A stretch of DNA of 64,000 bases. Source: Lamellibrachia columna (Eukaryota > Annelida > Polychaeta > Sabellida > Siboglinidae). Below, piece after piece: positions 1 through 14,373 of the stretch; position 1 is the first letter of the stretch; each line of letters begins with the position of its first letter. Position numbers and translations under genes: made by a program. Location: positions 55,918,457 to 55,982,456 of the forward strand of contig OY759268.1 of NCBI GenBank assembly GCA_963662155.1, read 5' to 3'. Below the pieces are notes generated by a model. It searched no databases and was not told the origin of the DNA. It saw nothing but the letters and a program-made list of their open reading frames with translations.

Positions 1-658
1 AAAATATATCGTCCAGCCTGCAACGAAAACATTTTGGGGCAGTGACAAATAGTAACTGCGCAAAGCTCATTTAATATAGCAGAATGTATGCTTGAAGATT
101 AAGTTTGGAAGTTTAAACATCGCTTTAGACATGTACACGTTTCTGGACCCAATTCGGTGGCAAAGTATTTCGGGGCAACAACAGGAATGGGTGGAGAACG
201 ATTTTGCATAGTCTAGTTGTTCCAAAAACTCAGCTTAATATCGAAGTTTGCTAGAGAGGTACATGTCAGATAACTCCCTTAAAACGGAAACCTTTGTAGA
301 CGCTTACTTCAGGAGCGCTTCCGCTAAGTTAGTATGCTTTACAATCCGTATGGTATTGTCGGAATATATATATGAAACAAAATCAAACTTGGAGAACGAA
401 TTTTAATTATTATATATGGGTAAGCCGCCGTTAACTGCTAAGTCATTAATCCGTATGGTATTGTCGGAATGTGTATATGATACGAAGTCAAACTTAGGAA
501 ATGCTAAGGCGAAATCACGTTGAAAACAACGGTTCTCTTCCGATCACAGAAGTTATGCAACGTCGAGCCCTGTTAGTATTTTAATGGTTGACAGGCTGGG
601 AATACCGGATGATTTATCATTTTTATGTTCTCATCTAACTAGATATATATTACCACTG

Positions 659-692
<34 letters not shown>

Positions 693-1098
693 TGTCGACA
701 AAGAGCGCTTTCCTCGAACTTCGAGTGATAATACCACGAATTTATGTCTTTTTCAAGAAACTCGAACATCATGCCTAATGATCACTTTGTCCTTATGCAA
801 CAGGAGTAACAACTGACATATGGCATCATTTCAAATCTCAGATGCAACTGTGCACAAAAACATCACTTACACTCACTCATTCAAGCAAATTCTGCTCTCA
901 CTAATACAACCAAACAACACAAATAATTTTTTTCAAGGCAGTCTTTATCTAAGTAATGGCGGATGGATTCTGACTGTGGTCCTTGCCCTGCAACCTTACA
1001 GGATCCAGAATGTGTATATGATACGCAGTCAAACCTAGGAAATGCTAAGGCCATATCACTTTGAAAACAACGGTTCTCTTCCGATCACCGAAGTTATG
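1..1098. repeat. B-type satellite unit (left edge of window)
   Basis: This is the 3' part of a long B-type unit followed by a short unit. Position 1 corresponds to about 15,711 of the later B-type array (same run from the CGTCCAGCCTGCAACG landmark onward). It keeps the segment around 190-370, with TTTTGCATAGTCTAGTTG and the CAGATAACTCCC landmark, that the A-type units lack. The (GTC)n tract lies at about 655-700. It shows that the A-type array is bracketed on both sides by B-type units. Confidence 0.9.
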
Positions 1099-4000
1099 CA
1101 ACGTCTAGCCCTGTTAGTATTTTAATGGGTGACAGGCTGGGAATACCGAATGATGTATCATTTTTATGTTCGCATTTAACTAGATATATTACCACTGTCA
1201 TCGTCGTCGTCATCATCGTCGTTGTCGACAAAGAGCGCGTTCCTCGAAATTCGAGTGAAAGTATCACGAATTTATGTCTTTTTCACGAAACTCGAACATC
1301 GTGCCTAATGACCACTGTGTCCATACGCAACAGGTGTAAAAACTGACATATGGTATCATTTCAAATCTCAGATGCAACTGTGCATAAAAACATCACTTAC
1401 ACTCACTCATTCAGGCAAATTCTGCTCTCACTAATACAACCAAACTACACAAATAATTTTTTTCAAGGCACTCTTTATCTAAGTAATGGCGGATGGATTC
1501 TGACTGTGGTCCTTGCCCTGCAACCTAACAGGGTCCACCCACCGATTTCTCACATGTTGCATCCCACGGTGCTCCGCGGCGCGCGTCAATCCATTGATAC
1601 ATAAAAAAAACGAAAACAAAATTATTTCGCCCAGCCTGTAACGAAAACATTTAGGGGCAGTGAAAAATAGTAACTGCGCAAAGCTCATTTAGTGTAGAAA
1701 AATGTATGCATATAGAATAAGTTTGGAAGTTGAAACATCGCTTTAGCCATGTACACGTTTCTGGACCCAATTCGGTGAAACAGAATTTCTGGGGCAACAA
1801 CAGGAATTGGTGGAGAACGAATTTTAATTATTATATATGGGTAAGTCGCCGTTAACTGCTAAGTCATTAATCCGTATGGTATTGTCAGAATGTGTATATG
1901 ATACGAAGTCAAACTTAGGAAATGCTAAAGCCATATCACTTTGAAAACAACGGTTCTCTTCCGATCACCGAAGTTATGCAACGCCGAGAATTTGTTGGTA
2001 TTTTGATGGGTGACAGGCTGGGAATACCGGATAATGTATCATTTTTATGTTCGCATTTAACTAGATATATTACCACTGTCGTCGTCGTCGTTGTCGTCAT
2101 TGTCGACAAAGAGCGCTTTCCTCGAAATTCGAGTGATAATACCACGATTTTATGTCTTTTTCAAGAAACTCGAACATCATGCCTAATGATCACTTTGTCC
2201 TTATGCAACAGGAGTAACAACTGACATATGGTATCATTTCAAATCTCAGATGCAACTGTGCACAAAAATATCACTTACACTCACTCATTCAGGCAAATTC
2301 TGCTCTCACTAATACAACCAAACTACACAAATAATTTTTTTCAAGGCACTCTTTATCTAAGTAATGGCGGATGGATTCTGACTGTGGTCCTTGCCCTGCA
2401 ACCTTACAGGGTCCAGAATGTGTATATGATACGAAGTCAAACCTAGGAAATGCTAAGGCCATATCACTTTGAAAACAACGGTTCTCTTCCGATCACCGAA
2501 GTTATTCAACGTCTAGCCCTGTTAGTATTTTAATGGGTGACAGGCTGGGAATACCGAATGATGTATCATTTTTATGTTCGCATTTAACTAGATATATTAC
2601 CACTGTCATCGTCGTCGTCGTCGTCGTCGTTGTCGACAAAGAGCGCGTTCCTCGAAATTCGAGTGAAAGTATCACGAATTTATGTCTTTTTCACGAAACT
2701 CGAACATCGTGCCTAATGACCACTGTGTCCATACGCAACAGGTGTAAAAACTGACATATGGTATCATTTCAAATCTCAGATGCAACTGTGCACAAAAAAC
2801 ATCACTTACACTCACTCATTCAGGCAAATTCTGCTCTCACTAATACAACCAAACTGCACAAATAATTTTTTTCTAGGCACTCTTTATCTATGTAATGGCG
2901 GATGGATTCTGACTGTGGTTCTTGCCGTGCAACCTAACAGGGTCCACCCACCGATTTCTCACATGTTGCATCCCACGGTGCTCCGCGGCGCGCGTCAATC
3001 CATTGATACATAAAAAAAACGAAAAAAAAATTATTTCGCCCAGCCTGTAACGAAAACATTTAGGGGCAGTGAAAAATAGTAACTGCGCAAAGCTCATTTA
3101 GTGTAGAAAAATGTATGCATATAGAATAAGTTTGGAAGTTGAAACATCGCTTTAGCCATGTACACGTTTCTGGACCCAATTCGGTGAAACAGAATTTCTG
3201 GGGCAACAACAGGAATTGGTGGAGAACGAATTTTAATTATTATATATGGGTAAGCCGCCGTTAACTGCTAAGTCATTAATCCGTATGGTATTGTCAGAAT
3301 GTGTATATGATACGAAGTCAAACTTAGGAAATGCTAAGGCCATATCACTTTGAAAACAACGGTTCTCTTCCGATCACCGAAGTTATGCAACGCCGAGAAT
3401 TTGTTGGTATTTTGATGGGTGACAGGCTGGGAATACCGGATGATGTATCATTTTTATGTTCGCATTTAACTAGATATATTACCACTGTCGTCGTCGTCGT
3501 TGTCGTCATTGTCGACAAAGAGCGCTTTCCTCGAAATTCGAGTGATAATACCACGAATTTATGTCTTTTTCAAGAAACTCGAACATCATGCCTAATGATC
3601 ACTTTGTCCTTATGCAACAGGAGTAACAACTGACATATGGTATCATTTCAAATCTCAGATGCAACTGTGCACAAAAATATCACTTACACTCACTCATTCA
3701 GGCAAATTCTGCTCTCACTAATACAACCAAACTACACAAATAATTTTTTTCAAGGCACTCTTTATCTAAGTAATGGCGGATGGATTCTGACTGTGGTCCT
3801 TGCCCTGCAACCTTACAGGGTCCAGAATGTGTATATGATACGAAGTCAAACCTAGGAAATGCTAAGGCCATATCACTTTGAAAACAACGGTTCTCTTCCG
3901 ATCACCGAAGTTATTCAACGTCTAGCCCTGTTAGTATTTTAATGGGTGACAGGCTGGGAATACCGAATGATGTATCATTTTTATGTTCGCATTTAACTAG

Positions 4001-7000
4001 ATATATTACCACTGTCATCGTCGTCGTCGTCGTCGTCGTTGTCGACAAAGAGCGCGTTCCTCGAAATTCGAGTGAAAGTATCACGAATTTATGTCTTTTT
4101 CACGAAACTCGAACATCGTGCCTAATGACCACTGTGTCCATACGCAACAGGTGTAAAAACTGACATATGGTATCATTTCAAATCTCAGATGCAACTGTGC
4201 ACAAAAAAACATCACTTACACTCACTCATTCAGGCAAATTCTGCTCTCACTAATACAACCAAACTGCACAAATAATTTTTTTCTAGGCGCTCTTTATCTA
4301 TGTAATGGCGGATGGATTCTGACTGTGGTTCTTGCCGTGCAACCTAACAGGGTCCACCCACCGATTTCTCACATGTTGCATCCCACGGTGCTCCGCGGCG
4401 CGCGTCAATCCATTGATACATAAAAAAAACGAAAAAAAAATTATTTCGCCCAGCCTGTAACGAAAACATTTAGGGGCAGTGAAAAATAGTAACTGCGCAA
4501 AGCTCATTTAGTGTAGAAAAATGTATGCATATAGAATAAGTTTGGAAGTTGAAACATCGCTTTAGCCATGTACACGTTTCTGGACCCAATTCGGTGAAAC
4601 AGAATTTCTGGGGCAACAACAGGAATTGGTGGAGAACGAATTTTAATTATTATATATGGGTAAGCCGCCGTTAACTGCTAAGTCATTAATCCGTATGGTA
4701 TTGTCAGAATGTGTATATGATACGAAGTCAAACTTAGGAAATGCTAAGGCCATATCACTTTGAAAACAACGGTTCTCTTCCGATCACCGAAGTTATGCAA
4801 CGCCGAGAATTTGTTGGTATTTTGATGGGTGACAGGCTGGGAATACCGGATGATGTATCATTTTTATGTTCGCATTGAACTAGATATATTACCACTGTCG
4901 TCGTCGTCGTTGTCGTCATTGTCGACAAAGAGCGCTTTCCTCGAAATTCGAGTGATAATACCACGAATTTATGTCTTTTTCAAGAAACTCGAACATCATG
5001 CCTAATGATCACTTTGTCCTTATGCAACAGGAGTAACAACTGACATATGGTATCATTTCAAATCTCAGATGCAACTGTGCACAAAAATATCACTTACACT
5101 CACTCATTCAGGCAAATTCTGCTCTCACTAATACAACCAAACTACACAAATAATTTTTTTCAAGGCACTCTTTATCTAAGTAATGGCGGATGGATTCTGA
5201 CTGTGGTCCTTGCCCTGCAACCTTACAGGGTCCAGAATGTGTATATGATACGAAGTCAAACCTAGGAAATGCTAAGGCCATATCACTTTGAAAACAACGG
5301 TTCTCTTCCGATCACCGAAGTTATTCAACGTCTAGCCCTGTTAGTATTTTAATGGGTGACAGGCTGGGAATACCGAATGATGTATCATTTTTATGTTCGC
5401 ATTTAACTAGATATATTACCACTGTCATCGTCGTCGTCATCATCGTCGTTGTCGACAAAGAGCGCGTTCCTCGAAATTCGAGTGAAAGTATCACGAATTT
5501 ATGTCTTTTTCACGAAACTCGAACATCGTGCCTAATGACCACTGTGTCCATACGCAACAGGTGTAAAAACTGACATATGGTATCATTTCAAATCTCAGAT
5601 GCAACTGTGCATAAAAACATCACTTACACTCACTCATTCAGGCAAATTCTGCTCTCACTAATACAACCAAACTACACAAATAATTTTTTTCAAGGCACTC
5701 TTTATCTAAGTAATGGCGGATGGATTCTGACTGTGGTCCTTGCCCTGCAACCTAACAGGGTCCACCCACCGATTTCTCACATGTTGCATCCCACGGTGCT
5801 CCGCGGCGCGCGTCAATCCATTGATACATAAAAAAAACGAAAACAAAATTATTTCGCCCAGCCTGTAACGAAAACATTTAGGGGCAGTGAAAAATAGTAA
5901 CTGCGCAAAGCTCATTTAGTGTAGAAAAATGTATGCATATAGAATAAGTTTGGAAGTTGAAACATCGCTTTAGCCATGTACACGTTTCTGGACCCAATTC
6001 GGTGAAACAGAATTTCTGGGGCAACAACAGGAATTGGTGGAGAACGAATTTTAATTATTATATATGGGTAAGTCGCCGTTAACTGCTAAGTCATTAATCC
6101 GTATGGTATTGTCAGAATGTGTATATGATACGAAGTCAAACTTAGGAAATGCTAAAGCCATATCACTTTGAAAACAACGGTTCTCTTCCGATCACCGAAG
6201 TTATGCAACGCCGAGAATTTGTTGGTATTTTGATGGGTGACAGGCTGGGAATACCGGATAATGTATCATTTTTATGTTCGCATTTAACTAGATATATTAC
6301 CACTGTCGTCGTCGTCGTTGTCGTCATTGTCGACAAAGAGCGCTTTCCTCGAAATTCGAGTGATAATACCACGATTTTATGTCTTTTTCAAGAAACTCGA
6401 ACATCATGCCTAATGATCACTTTGTCCTTATGCAACAGGAGTAACAACTGACATATGGTATCATTTCAAATCTCAGATGCAACTGTGCACAAAAATATCA
6501 CTTACACTCACTCATTCAGGCAAATTCTGCTCTCACTAATACAACCAAACTACACAAATAATTTTTTTCAAGGCACTCTTTATCTAAGTAATGGCGGATG
6601 GATTCTGACTGTGGTCCTTGCCCTGCAACCTTACAGGGTCCAGAATGTGTATATGATACGAAGTCAAACCTAGGAAATGCTAAGGCCATATCACTTTGAA
6701 AACAACGGTTCTCTTCCGATCACCGAAGTTATTCAACGTCTAGCCCTGTTAGTATTTTAATGGGTGACAGGCTGGGAATACCGAATGATGTATCATTTTT
6801 ATGTTCGCATTTAACTAGATATATTACCACTGTCATCGTCGTCGTCGTCGTCGTCGTTGTCGACAAAGAGCGCGTTCCTCGAAATTCGAGTGAAAGTATC
6901 ACGAATTTATGTCTTTTTCACGAAACTCGAACATCGTGCCTAATGACCACTGTGTCCATACGCAACAGGTGTAAAAACTGACATATGGTATCATTTCAAA

Positions 7001-9644
7001 TCTCAGATGCAACTGTGCACAAAAAACATCACTTACACTCACTCATTCAGGCAAATTCTGCTCTCACTAATACAACCAAACTGCACAAATAATTTTTTTC
7101 TAGGCACTCTTTATCTATGTAATGGCGGATGGATTCTGACTGTGGTTCTTGCCGTGCAACCTAACAGGGTCCACCCACCGATTTCTCACATGTTGCATCC
7201 CACGGTGCTCCGCGGCGCGCGTCAATCCATTGATACATAAAAAAAACGAAAAAAAAATTATTTCGCCCAGCCTGTAACGAAAACATTTAGGGGCAGTGAA
7301 AAATAGTAACTGCGCAAAGCTCATTTAGTGTAGAAAAATGTATGCATATAGAATAAGTTTGGAAGTTGAAACATCGCTTTAGCCATGTACACGTTTCTGG
7401 ACCCAATTCGGTGAAACAGAATTTCTGGGGCAACAACAGGAATTGGTGGAGAACGAATTTTAATTATTATATATGGGTAAGCCGCCGTTAACTGCTAAGT
7501 CATTAATCCGTATGGTATTGTCAGAATGTGTATATGATACGAAGTCAAACTTAGGAAATGCTAAGGCCATATCACTTTGAAAACAACGGTTCTCTTCCGA
7601 TCACCGAAGTTATGCAACGCCGAGAATTTGTTGGTATTTTGATGGGTGACAGGCTGGGAATACCGGATGATGTATCATTTTTATGTTCGCATTTAACTAG
7701 ATATATTACCACTGTCGTCGTCGTCGTTGTCGTCATTGTCGACAAAGAGCGCTTTCCTCGAAATTCGAGTGATAATACCACGAATTTATGTCTTTTTCAA
7801 GAAACTCGAACATCATGCCTAATGATCACTTTGTCCTTATGCAACAGGAGTAACAACTGACATATGGTATCATTTCAAATCTCAGATGCAACTGTGCACA
7901 AAAATATCACTTACACTCACTCATTCAGGCAAATTCTGCTCTCACTAATACAACCAAACTACACAAATAATTTTTTTCAAGGCACTCTTTATCTAAGTAA
8001 TGGCGGATGGATTCTGACTGTGGTCCTTGCCCTGCAACCTTACAGGGTCCAGAATGTGTATATGATACGAAGTCAAACCTAGGAAATGCTAAGGCCATAT
8101 CACTTTGAAAACAACGGTTCTCTTCCGATCACCGAAGTTATTCAACGTCTAGCCCTGTTAGTATTTTAATGGGTGACAGGCTGGGAATACCGAATGATGT
8201 ATCATTTTTATGTTCGCATTTAACTAGATATATTACCACTGTCATCGTCGTCGTCGTCGTCGTCGTTGTCGACAAAGAGCGCGTTCCTCGAAATTCGAGT
8301 GAAAGTATCACGAATTTATGTCTTTTTCACGAAACTCGAACATCGTGCCTAATGACCACTGTGTCCATACGCAACAGGTGTAAAAACTGACATATGGTAT
8401 CATTTCAAATCTCAGATGCAACTGTGCACAAAAAAACATCACTTACACTCACTCATTCAGGCAAATTCTGCTCTCACTAATACAACCAAACTGCACAAAT
8501 AATTTTTTTCTAGGCGCTCTTTATCTATGTAATGGCGGATGGATTCTGACTGTGGTTCTTGCCGTGCAACCTAACAGGGTCCACCCACCGATTTCTCACA
8601 TGTTGCATCCCACGGTGCTCCGCGGCGCGCGTCAATCCATTGATACATAAAAAAAACGAAAAAAAAATTATTTCGCCCAGCCTGTAACGAAAACATTTAG
8701 GGGCAGTGAAAAATAGTAACTGCGCAAAGCTCATTTAGTGTAGAAAAATGTATGCATATAGAATAAGTTTGGAAGTTGAAACATCGCTTTAGCCATGTAC
8801 ACGTTTCTGGACCCAATTCGGTGAAACAGAATTTCTGGGGCAACAACAGGAATTGGTGGAGAACGAATTTTAATTATTATATATGGGTAAGCCGCCGTTA
8901 ACTGCTAAGTCATTAATCCGTATGGTATTGTCAGAATGTGTATATGATACGAAGTCAAACTTAGGAAATGCTAAGGCCATATCACTTTGAAAACAACGGT
9001 TCTCTTCCGATCACCGAAGTTATGCAACGCCGAGAATTTGTTGGTATTTTGATGGGTGACAGGCTGGGAATACCGGATGATGTATCATTTTTATGTTCGC
9101 ATTGAACTAGATATATTACCACTGTCGTCGTCGTCGTTGTCGTCATTGTCGACAAAGAGCGCTTTCCTCGAAATTCGAGTGATAATACCACGAATTTATG
9201 TCTTTTTCAAGAAACTCGAACATCATGCCTAATGATCACTTTGTCCTTATGCAACAGGAGTAACAACTGACATATGGTATCATTTCAAATCTCAGATGCA
9301 ACTGTGCACAAAAATATCACTTACACTCACTCATTCAGGCAAATTCTGCTCTCACTAATACAACCAAACTACACAAATAATTTTTTTCAAGGCACTCTTT
9401 ATCTAAGTAATGGCGGATGGATTCTGACTGTGGTCCTTGCCCTGCAACCTTACAGGGTCCAGAATGTGTATATGATACGAAGTCAAACCTAGGAAATGCT
9501 AAGGCCATATCACTTTGAAAACAACGGTTCTCTTCCGATCACCGAAGTTATTCAACGTCTAGCCCTGTTAGTATTTTAATGGGTGACAGGCTGGGAATAC
9601 CGAATGATGTATCATTTTTATGTTCGCATTTAACTAGATATATT
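1099..9644. repeat. Tandem duplication of a three-dimer block, offset 4,227 bp
   Basis: About 1,099-5,417 matches about 5,326-9,644 at every diagnostic variant I compared. The interrupted GTC tract near 1,200 recurs near 5,427. The AAAGCC variant near 1,927 recurs near 6,154. The CATTGAAC variant near 4,877 recurs near 9,104. These variants are absent from neighbouring dimers, so the copied unit is three dimers (3 x 1,409 bp). Identity ends at the GTC tract, uninterrupted near 9,650 but interrupted near 5,420. Either recent unequal exchange or an assembly duplication explains this. Confidence 0.8.
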
Positions 9645-11234
9645 ACCACTGTCATCGTCGTCGTCGTCGTCGTCGTTGTCGACAAAGAGCGCGTTCCTCG
9701 AAATTCGAGTGAAAGTATCACGAATTTATGTCTTTTTCACGAAACTCGAACATCGTGCCTAATGACCACTGTGTCCATACGCAACAGGTGTAAAAACTGA
9801 CATATGGTATCATTTCAAATCTCAGATGCAACTGTGCACAAAAAACATCACTTACACTCACTCATTCAGGCAAATTCTGCTCTCACTAATACAACCAAAC
9901 TGCACAAATAATTTTTTTCTAGGCACTCTTTATCTATGTAATGGCGGATGGATTCTGACTGTGGTTCTTGCCGTGCAACCTAACAGGGTCCACCCACCGA
10001 TTTCTCACATGTTGCATCCCACGGTGCTCCGCGGCGCGCGTCAATCCATTGATACATAAAAAAAACGAAAAAAAAATTATTTCGCCCAGCCTGTAACGAA
10101 AACATTTAGGGGCAGTGAAAAATAGTAACTGCGCAAAGCTCATTTAGTGTAGAAAAATGTATGCATATAGAATAAGTTTGGAAGTTGAAACATCGCTTTA
10201 GCCATGTACACGTTTCTGGACCCAATTCGGTGAAACAGAATTTCTGGGGCAACAACAGGAATTGGTGGAGAACGAATTTTAATTATTATATATGGGTAAG
10301 CCGCCGTTAACTGCTAAGTCATTAATCCGTATGGTATTGTCAGAATGTGTATATGATACGAAGTCAAACTTAGGAAATGCTAAGGCCATATCACTTTGAA
10401 AACAACGGTTCTCTTCCGATCACCGAAGTTATGCAACGCCGAGAATTTGTTGGTATTTTGATGGGTGACAGGCTGGGAATACCGGATGATGTATCATTTT
10501 TATGTTCGCATTTAACTAGATATATTACCACTGTCGTCGTCGTCGTTGTCGTCATTGTCGACAAAGAGCGCTTTCCTCGAAATTCGAGTGATAATACCAC
10601 GAATTTATGTCTTTTTCAAGAAACTCGAACATCATGCCTAATGATCACTTTGTCCTTATGCAACAGGAGTAACAACTGACATATGGTATCATTTCAAATC
10701 TCAGATGCAACTGTGCACAAAAATATCACTTACACTCACTCATTCAGGCAAATTCTGCTCTCACTAATACAACCAAACTACACAAATAATTTTTTTCAAG
10801 GCACTCTTTATCTAAGTAATGGCGGATGGATTCTGACTGTGGTCCTTGCCCTGCAACCTTACAGGGTCCAGAATGTGTATATGATACGAAGTCAAACCTA
10901 GGAAATGCTAAGGCCATATCACTTTGAAAACAACGGTTCTCTTCCGATCACCGAAGTTATTCAACGTCTAGCCCTGTTAGTATTTTAATGGGTGACAGGC
11001 TGGGAATACCGAATGATGTATCATTTTTATGTTCGCATTTAACTAGATATATTACCACTGTCATCGTCGTCGTCGTCGTCGTCGTTGTCGACAAAGAGCG
11101 CGTTCCTCGAAATTCGAGTGAAAGTATCACGAATTTATGTCTTTTTCACGAAACTCGAACATCGTGCCTAATGACCACTGTGTCCATACGCAACAGGTGT
11201 AAAAACTGACATATGGTATCATTTCAAATCTCAG

Positions 11235-14200
11235 ATGCAACTGTGCACAAAAAACATCACTTACACTCACTCATTCAGGCAAATTCTGCTCTCACTAATA
11301 CAACCAAACTGCACAAATAATTTTTTTCTAGGCACTCTTTATCTATGTAATGGCGGATGGATTCTGACTGTGGTTCTTGCCCTGCAACCTAACAGGGTCC
11401 ACCCACCGATTTCTCACATGTTGCATCCCACGGTGCTCCGCGGCGCGCGTCAATCCATTGATACATAAAAAAAACGAAAAAAAAATTATTTCGCCCAGCC
11501 TGTAACGAAAACATTTAGGGGCAGTGAAAAATAGAAACTGCGCAAAGCTCATTTAGTGTAGAAAAATGTATGCATATAGAATAAGTTTGGAAGTTGAAAC
11601 ATCGCTTTAGCCATGTACACGTTTCTGGACCCAATTCGGTGAAACAGAATTTCTGGGGCAACAACAGGAATTGGTGGAGAACGAATTTTAATTATTATAT
11701 ATGGGTAAGCCGCCGTTAACTGCTAAGTCATTAATCCGTATGGTATTGTCAGAATGTGTATATGATACGAAGTCAAACTTAGGAAATGCTAAGGCCATAT
11801 CACTTTGAAAACAACGGTTCTCTTCCGATCACCGAAGTTATGCAACGCCGAGAATTTGTTGGTATTTTGATGGGTGACAGGCTGGGAATACCGGATGATG
11901 TATCATTTTTATGTTCGCATTTAACTAGATATATTACCACTGTCGTCGTCGTCGTTGTCGTCATTGTCGACAAAGAGCGCTTTCCTCGAAATTCGAGTGA
12001 TAATACCACGAATTTATGTCTTTTTCAAGAAACTCGAACATCATGCCTAATGATCACTTTGTCCTTATGCAACAGGAGTAACAACTGACATATGGTATCA
12101 TTTCAAATCTCAGATGCAACTGTGCACAAAAATATCACTTACACTCACTCATTCAGGCAAATTCTGCTCTCACTAATACAACCAAACTACACAAATAATT
12201 TTTTTCAAGGCACTCTTTATCTAAGTAATGGCGGATGGATTCTGACTGTGGTCCTTGCCCTGCAACCTTACAGGGTCCAGAATGTGTATATGATACGAAG
12301 TCAAACCTAGGAAATGCTAAGGCCATATCACTTTGAAAACAACGGTTCTCTTCCGATCACCGAAGTTATTCAACGTCTAGCCCTGTTAGTATTTTAATGG
12401 GTGACAGGCTGGGAATACCGAATGATGTATCATTTTTATGTTCGCATTTAACTAGATATATTACCACTGTCATCGTCGTCGTCGTCGTCGTCGTTGTCGA
12501 CAAAGAGCGCGTTCCTCGAAATTCGAGTGAAAGTATCACGAATTTATGTCTTTTTCACGAAACTCGAACATCGTGCCTAATGACCACTGTGTCCATACGC
12601 AACAGGTGTAAAAACTGACATATGGTATCATTTCAAATCTCAGATGCAACTGTGCACAAAAAACATCACTTACACTCACTCATTCAGGCAAATTCTGCTC
12701 TCACTAATACAACCAAACTGCACAAATAATTTTTTTCTAGGCACTCTTTATCTATGTAATGGCGGATGGATTCTGACTGTGGTTCTTGCCCTGCAACCTA
12801 ACAGGGTCCACCCACCGATTTCTCACATGTTGCATCCCACGGTGCTCCGCGGCGCGCGTCAATCCATTGATACATAAAAAAAACGAAAAAAAAAAAATTA
12901 TTTCGCCCAGCCTGTAACGAAAACATTTAGGGGCAGTGAAAAATAGTAACTGCGCAAAGCTCATTTAGTGTAGAAAAATGTATGCATATAGAATAAGTTT
13001 GGAAGTTGAAACATCGCTTTAGCCATGTACACGTTTCTGGACCCAATTCGGTGAAACAGAATTTCTGGGGCAACAACAGGAATTGGTGGAGAACGAATTT
13101 TAATTATTATATATGGGTAAGCCGCCGTTAACTGCTAAGTCATTAATCCGTATGGTATTGTCAGAATGTGTATATGATACGAAGTCAAACTTAGGAAATG
13201 CTAAGGCCATATCACTTTGAAAACAACGGTTCTCTTCCGATCACCGAAGTTATGCAACGCCGATAATTTGTTGGTATTTTGATGGGTGACAGGCTGGGAA
13301 TACCGGATGATGTATCATTTTTATGTTCGCATTTAACTAGATATATTACCACTGTCGTCGTCGTCGTTGTCGTCATTGTCGACAAAGAGCGCTTTCCTCG
13401 AAATTCGAGTGATAATACCACGAATTTATGTCTTTTTCAAGAAACTCGAACATCATGCCTAATGATCACTTTGTCCTTATGCAACAGGAGTAACAACTGA
13501 CATATGGTATCATTTCAAATCTCAGATGCAACTGTGCACAAAAATATCACTTACACTCACTCATTCAGGCAAATTCTGCTCTCACTAATACAACCAAACT
13601 ACACAAATAATTTTTTTCAAGGCACTCTTTATCTAAGTAATGGCGGATGGATTCTGACTGTGGTCCTTGCCCTGCAACCTTACAGGGTCCAGAATGTGTA
13701 TATGATACGAAGTCAAACCTAGGAAATGCTAAGGCCATATCACTTTGAAAACAACGGTTCTCTTCCGATCACCGAAGTTATTCAACGTCTAGCCCTGTTA
13801 GTATTTTAATGGGTGACAGGCTGGGAATACCGAATGATGTATCATTTTTATGTTCGCATTTAACTAGATATATTACCACTGTCATCGTCGTCGTCGTCGT
13901 CGTCGTTGTCGACAAAGAGCGCGTTCCTCGAAATTCGAGTGAAAGTATCACGAATTTATGTCTTTTTCACGAAACTCGAACATCGTGCCTAATGACCACT
14001 GTGTCCATACGCAACAGGTGTAAAAACTGACATATGGTATCATTTCAAATCTCAGATGCAACTGTGCACAAAAAACATCACTTACACTCACTCATTCAGG
14101 CAAATTCTGCTCTCACTAATACAACCAAACTGCACAAATAATTTTTTTCTAGGCACTCTTTATCTATGTAATGGCGGATGGATTCTGACTGTGGTTCTTG

Positions 14201-14373
14201 CCCTGCAACCTAACAGGGTCCACCCACCGATTTCTCACATGTTGCATCCCACGGTGCTCCGCGGCGCGCGTCAATCCATTGATACATAAAAAAAACGAAA
14301 AAAAAATTATTTCGCCCAGCCTGTAACGAAAACATTTAGGGGCAGTGAAAAATAGAAACTGCGCAAAGCTCAT
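11235..14373. repeat. Two-dimer sub-block repeated at offset 2,821 bp
   Basis: The dimers near 11,235-11,552 and 14,056-14,373 share the variant AATAGAAACTGCGC (other dimers have AATAGTAACTGCGC) and the GCCCTGCAACC variant of the long unit. The intervening dimer near 12,644-12,964 has a longer A-run and lacks the AGAAACTG variant. The pair therefore differs from its direct neighbour and points to a two-dimer exchange of 2,821 bp. Confidence 0.6.
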
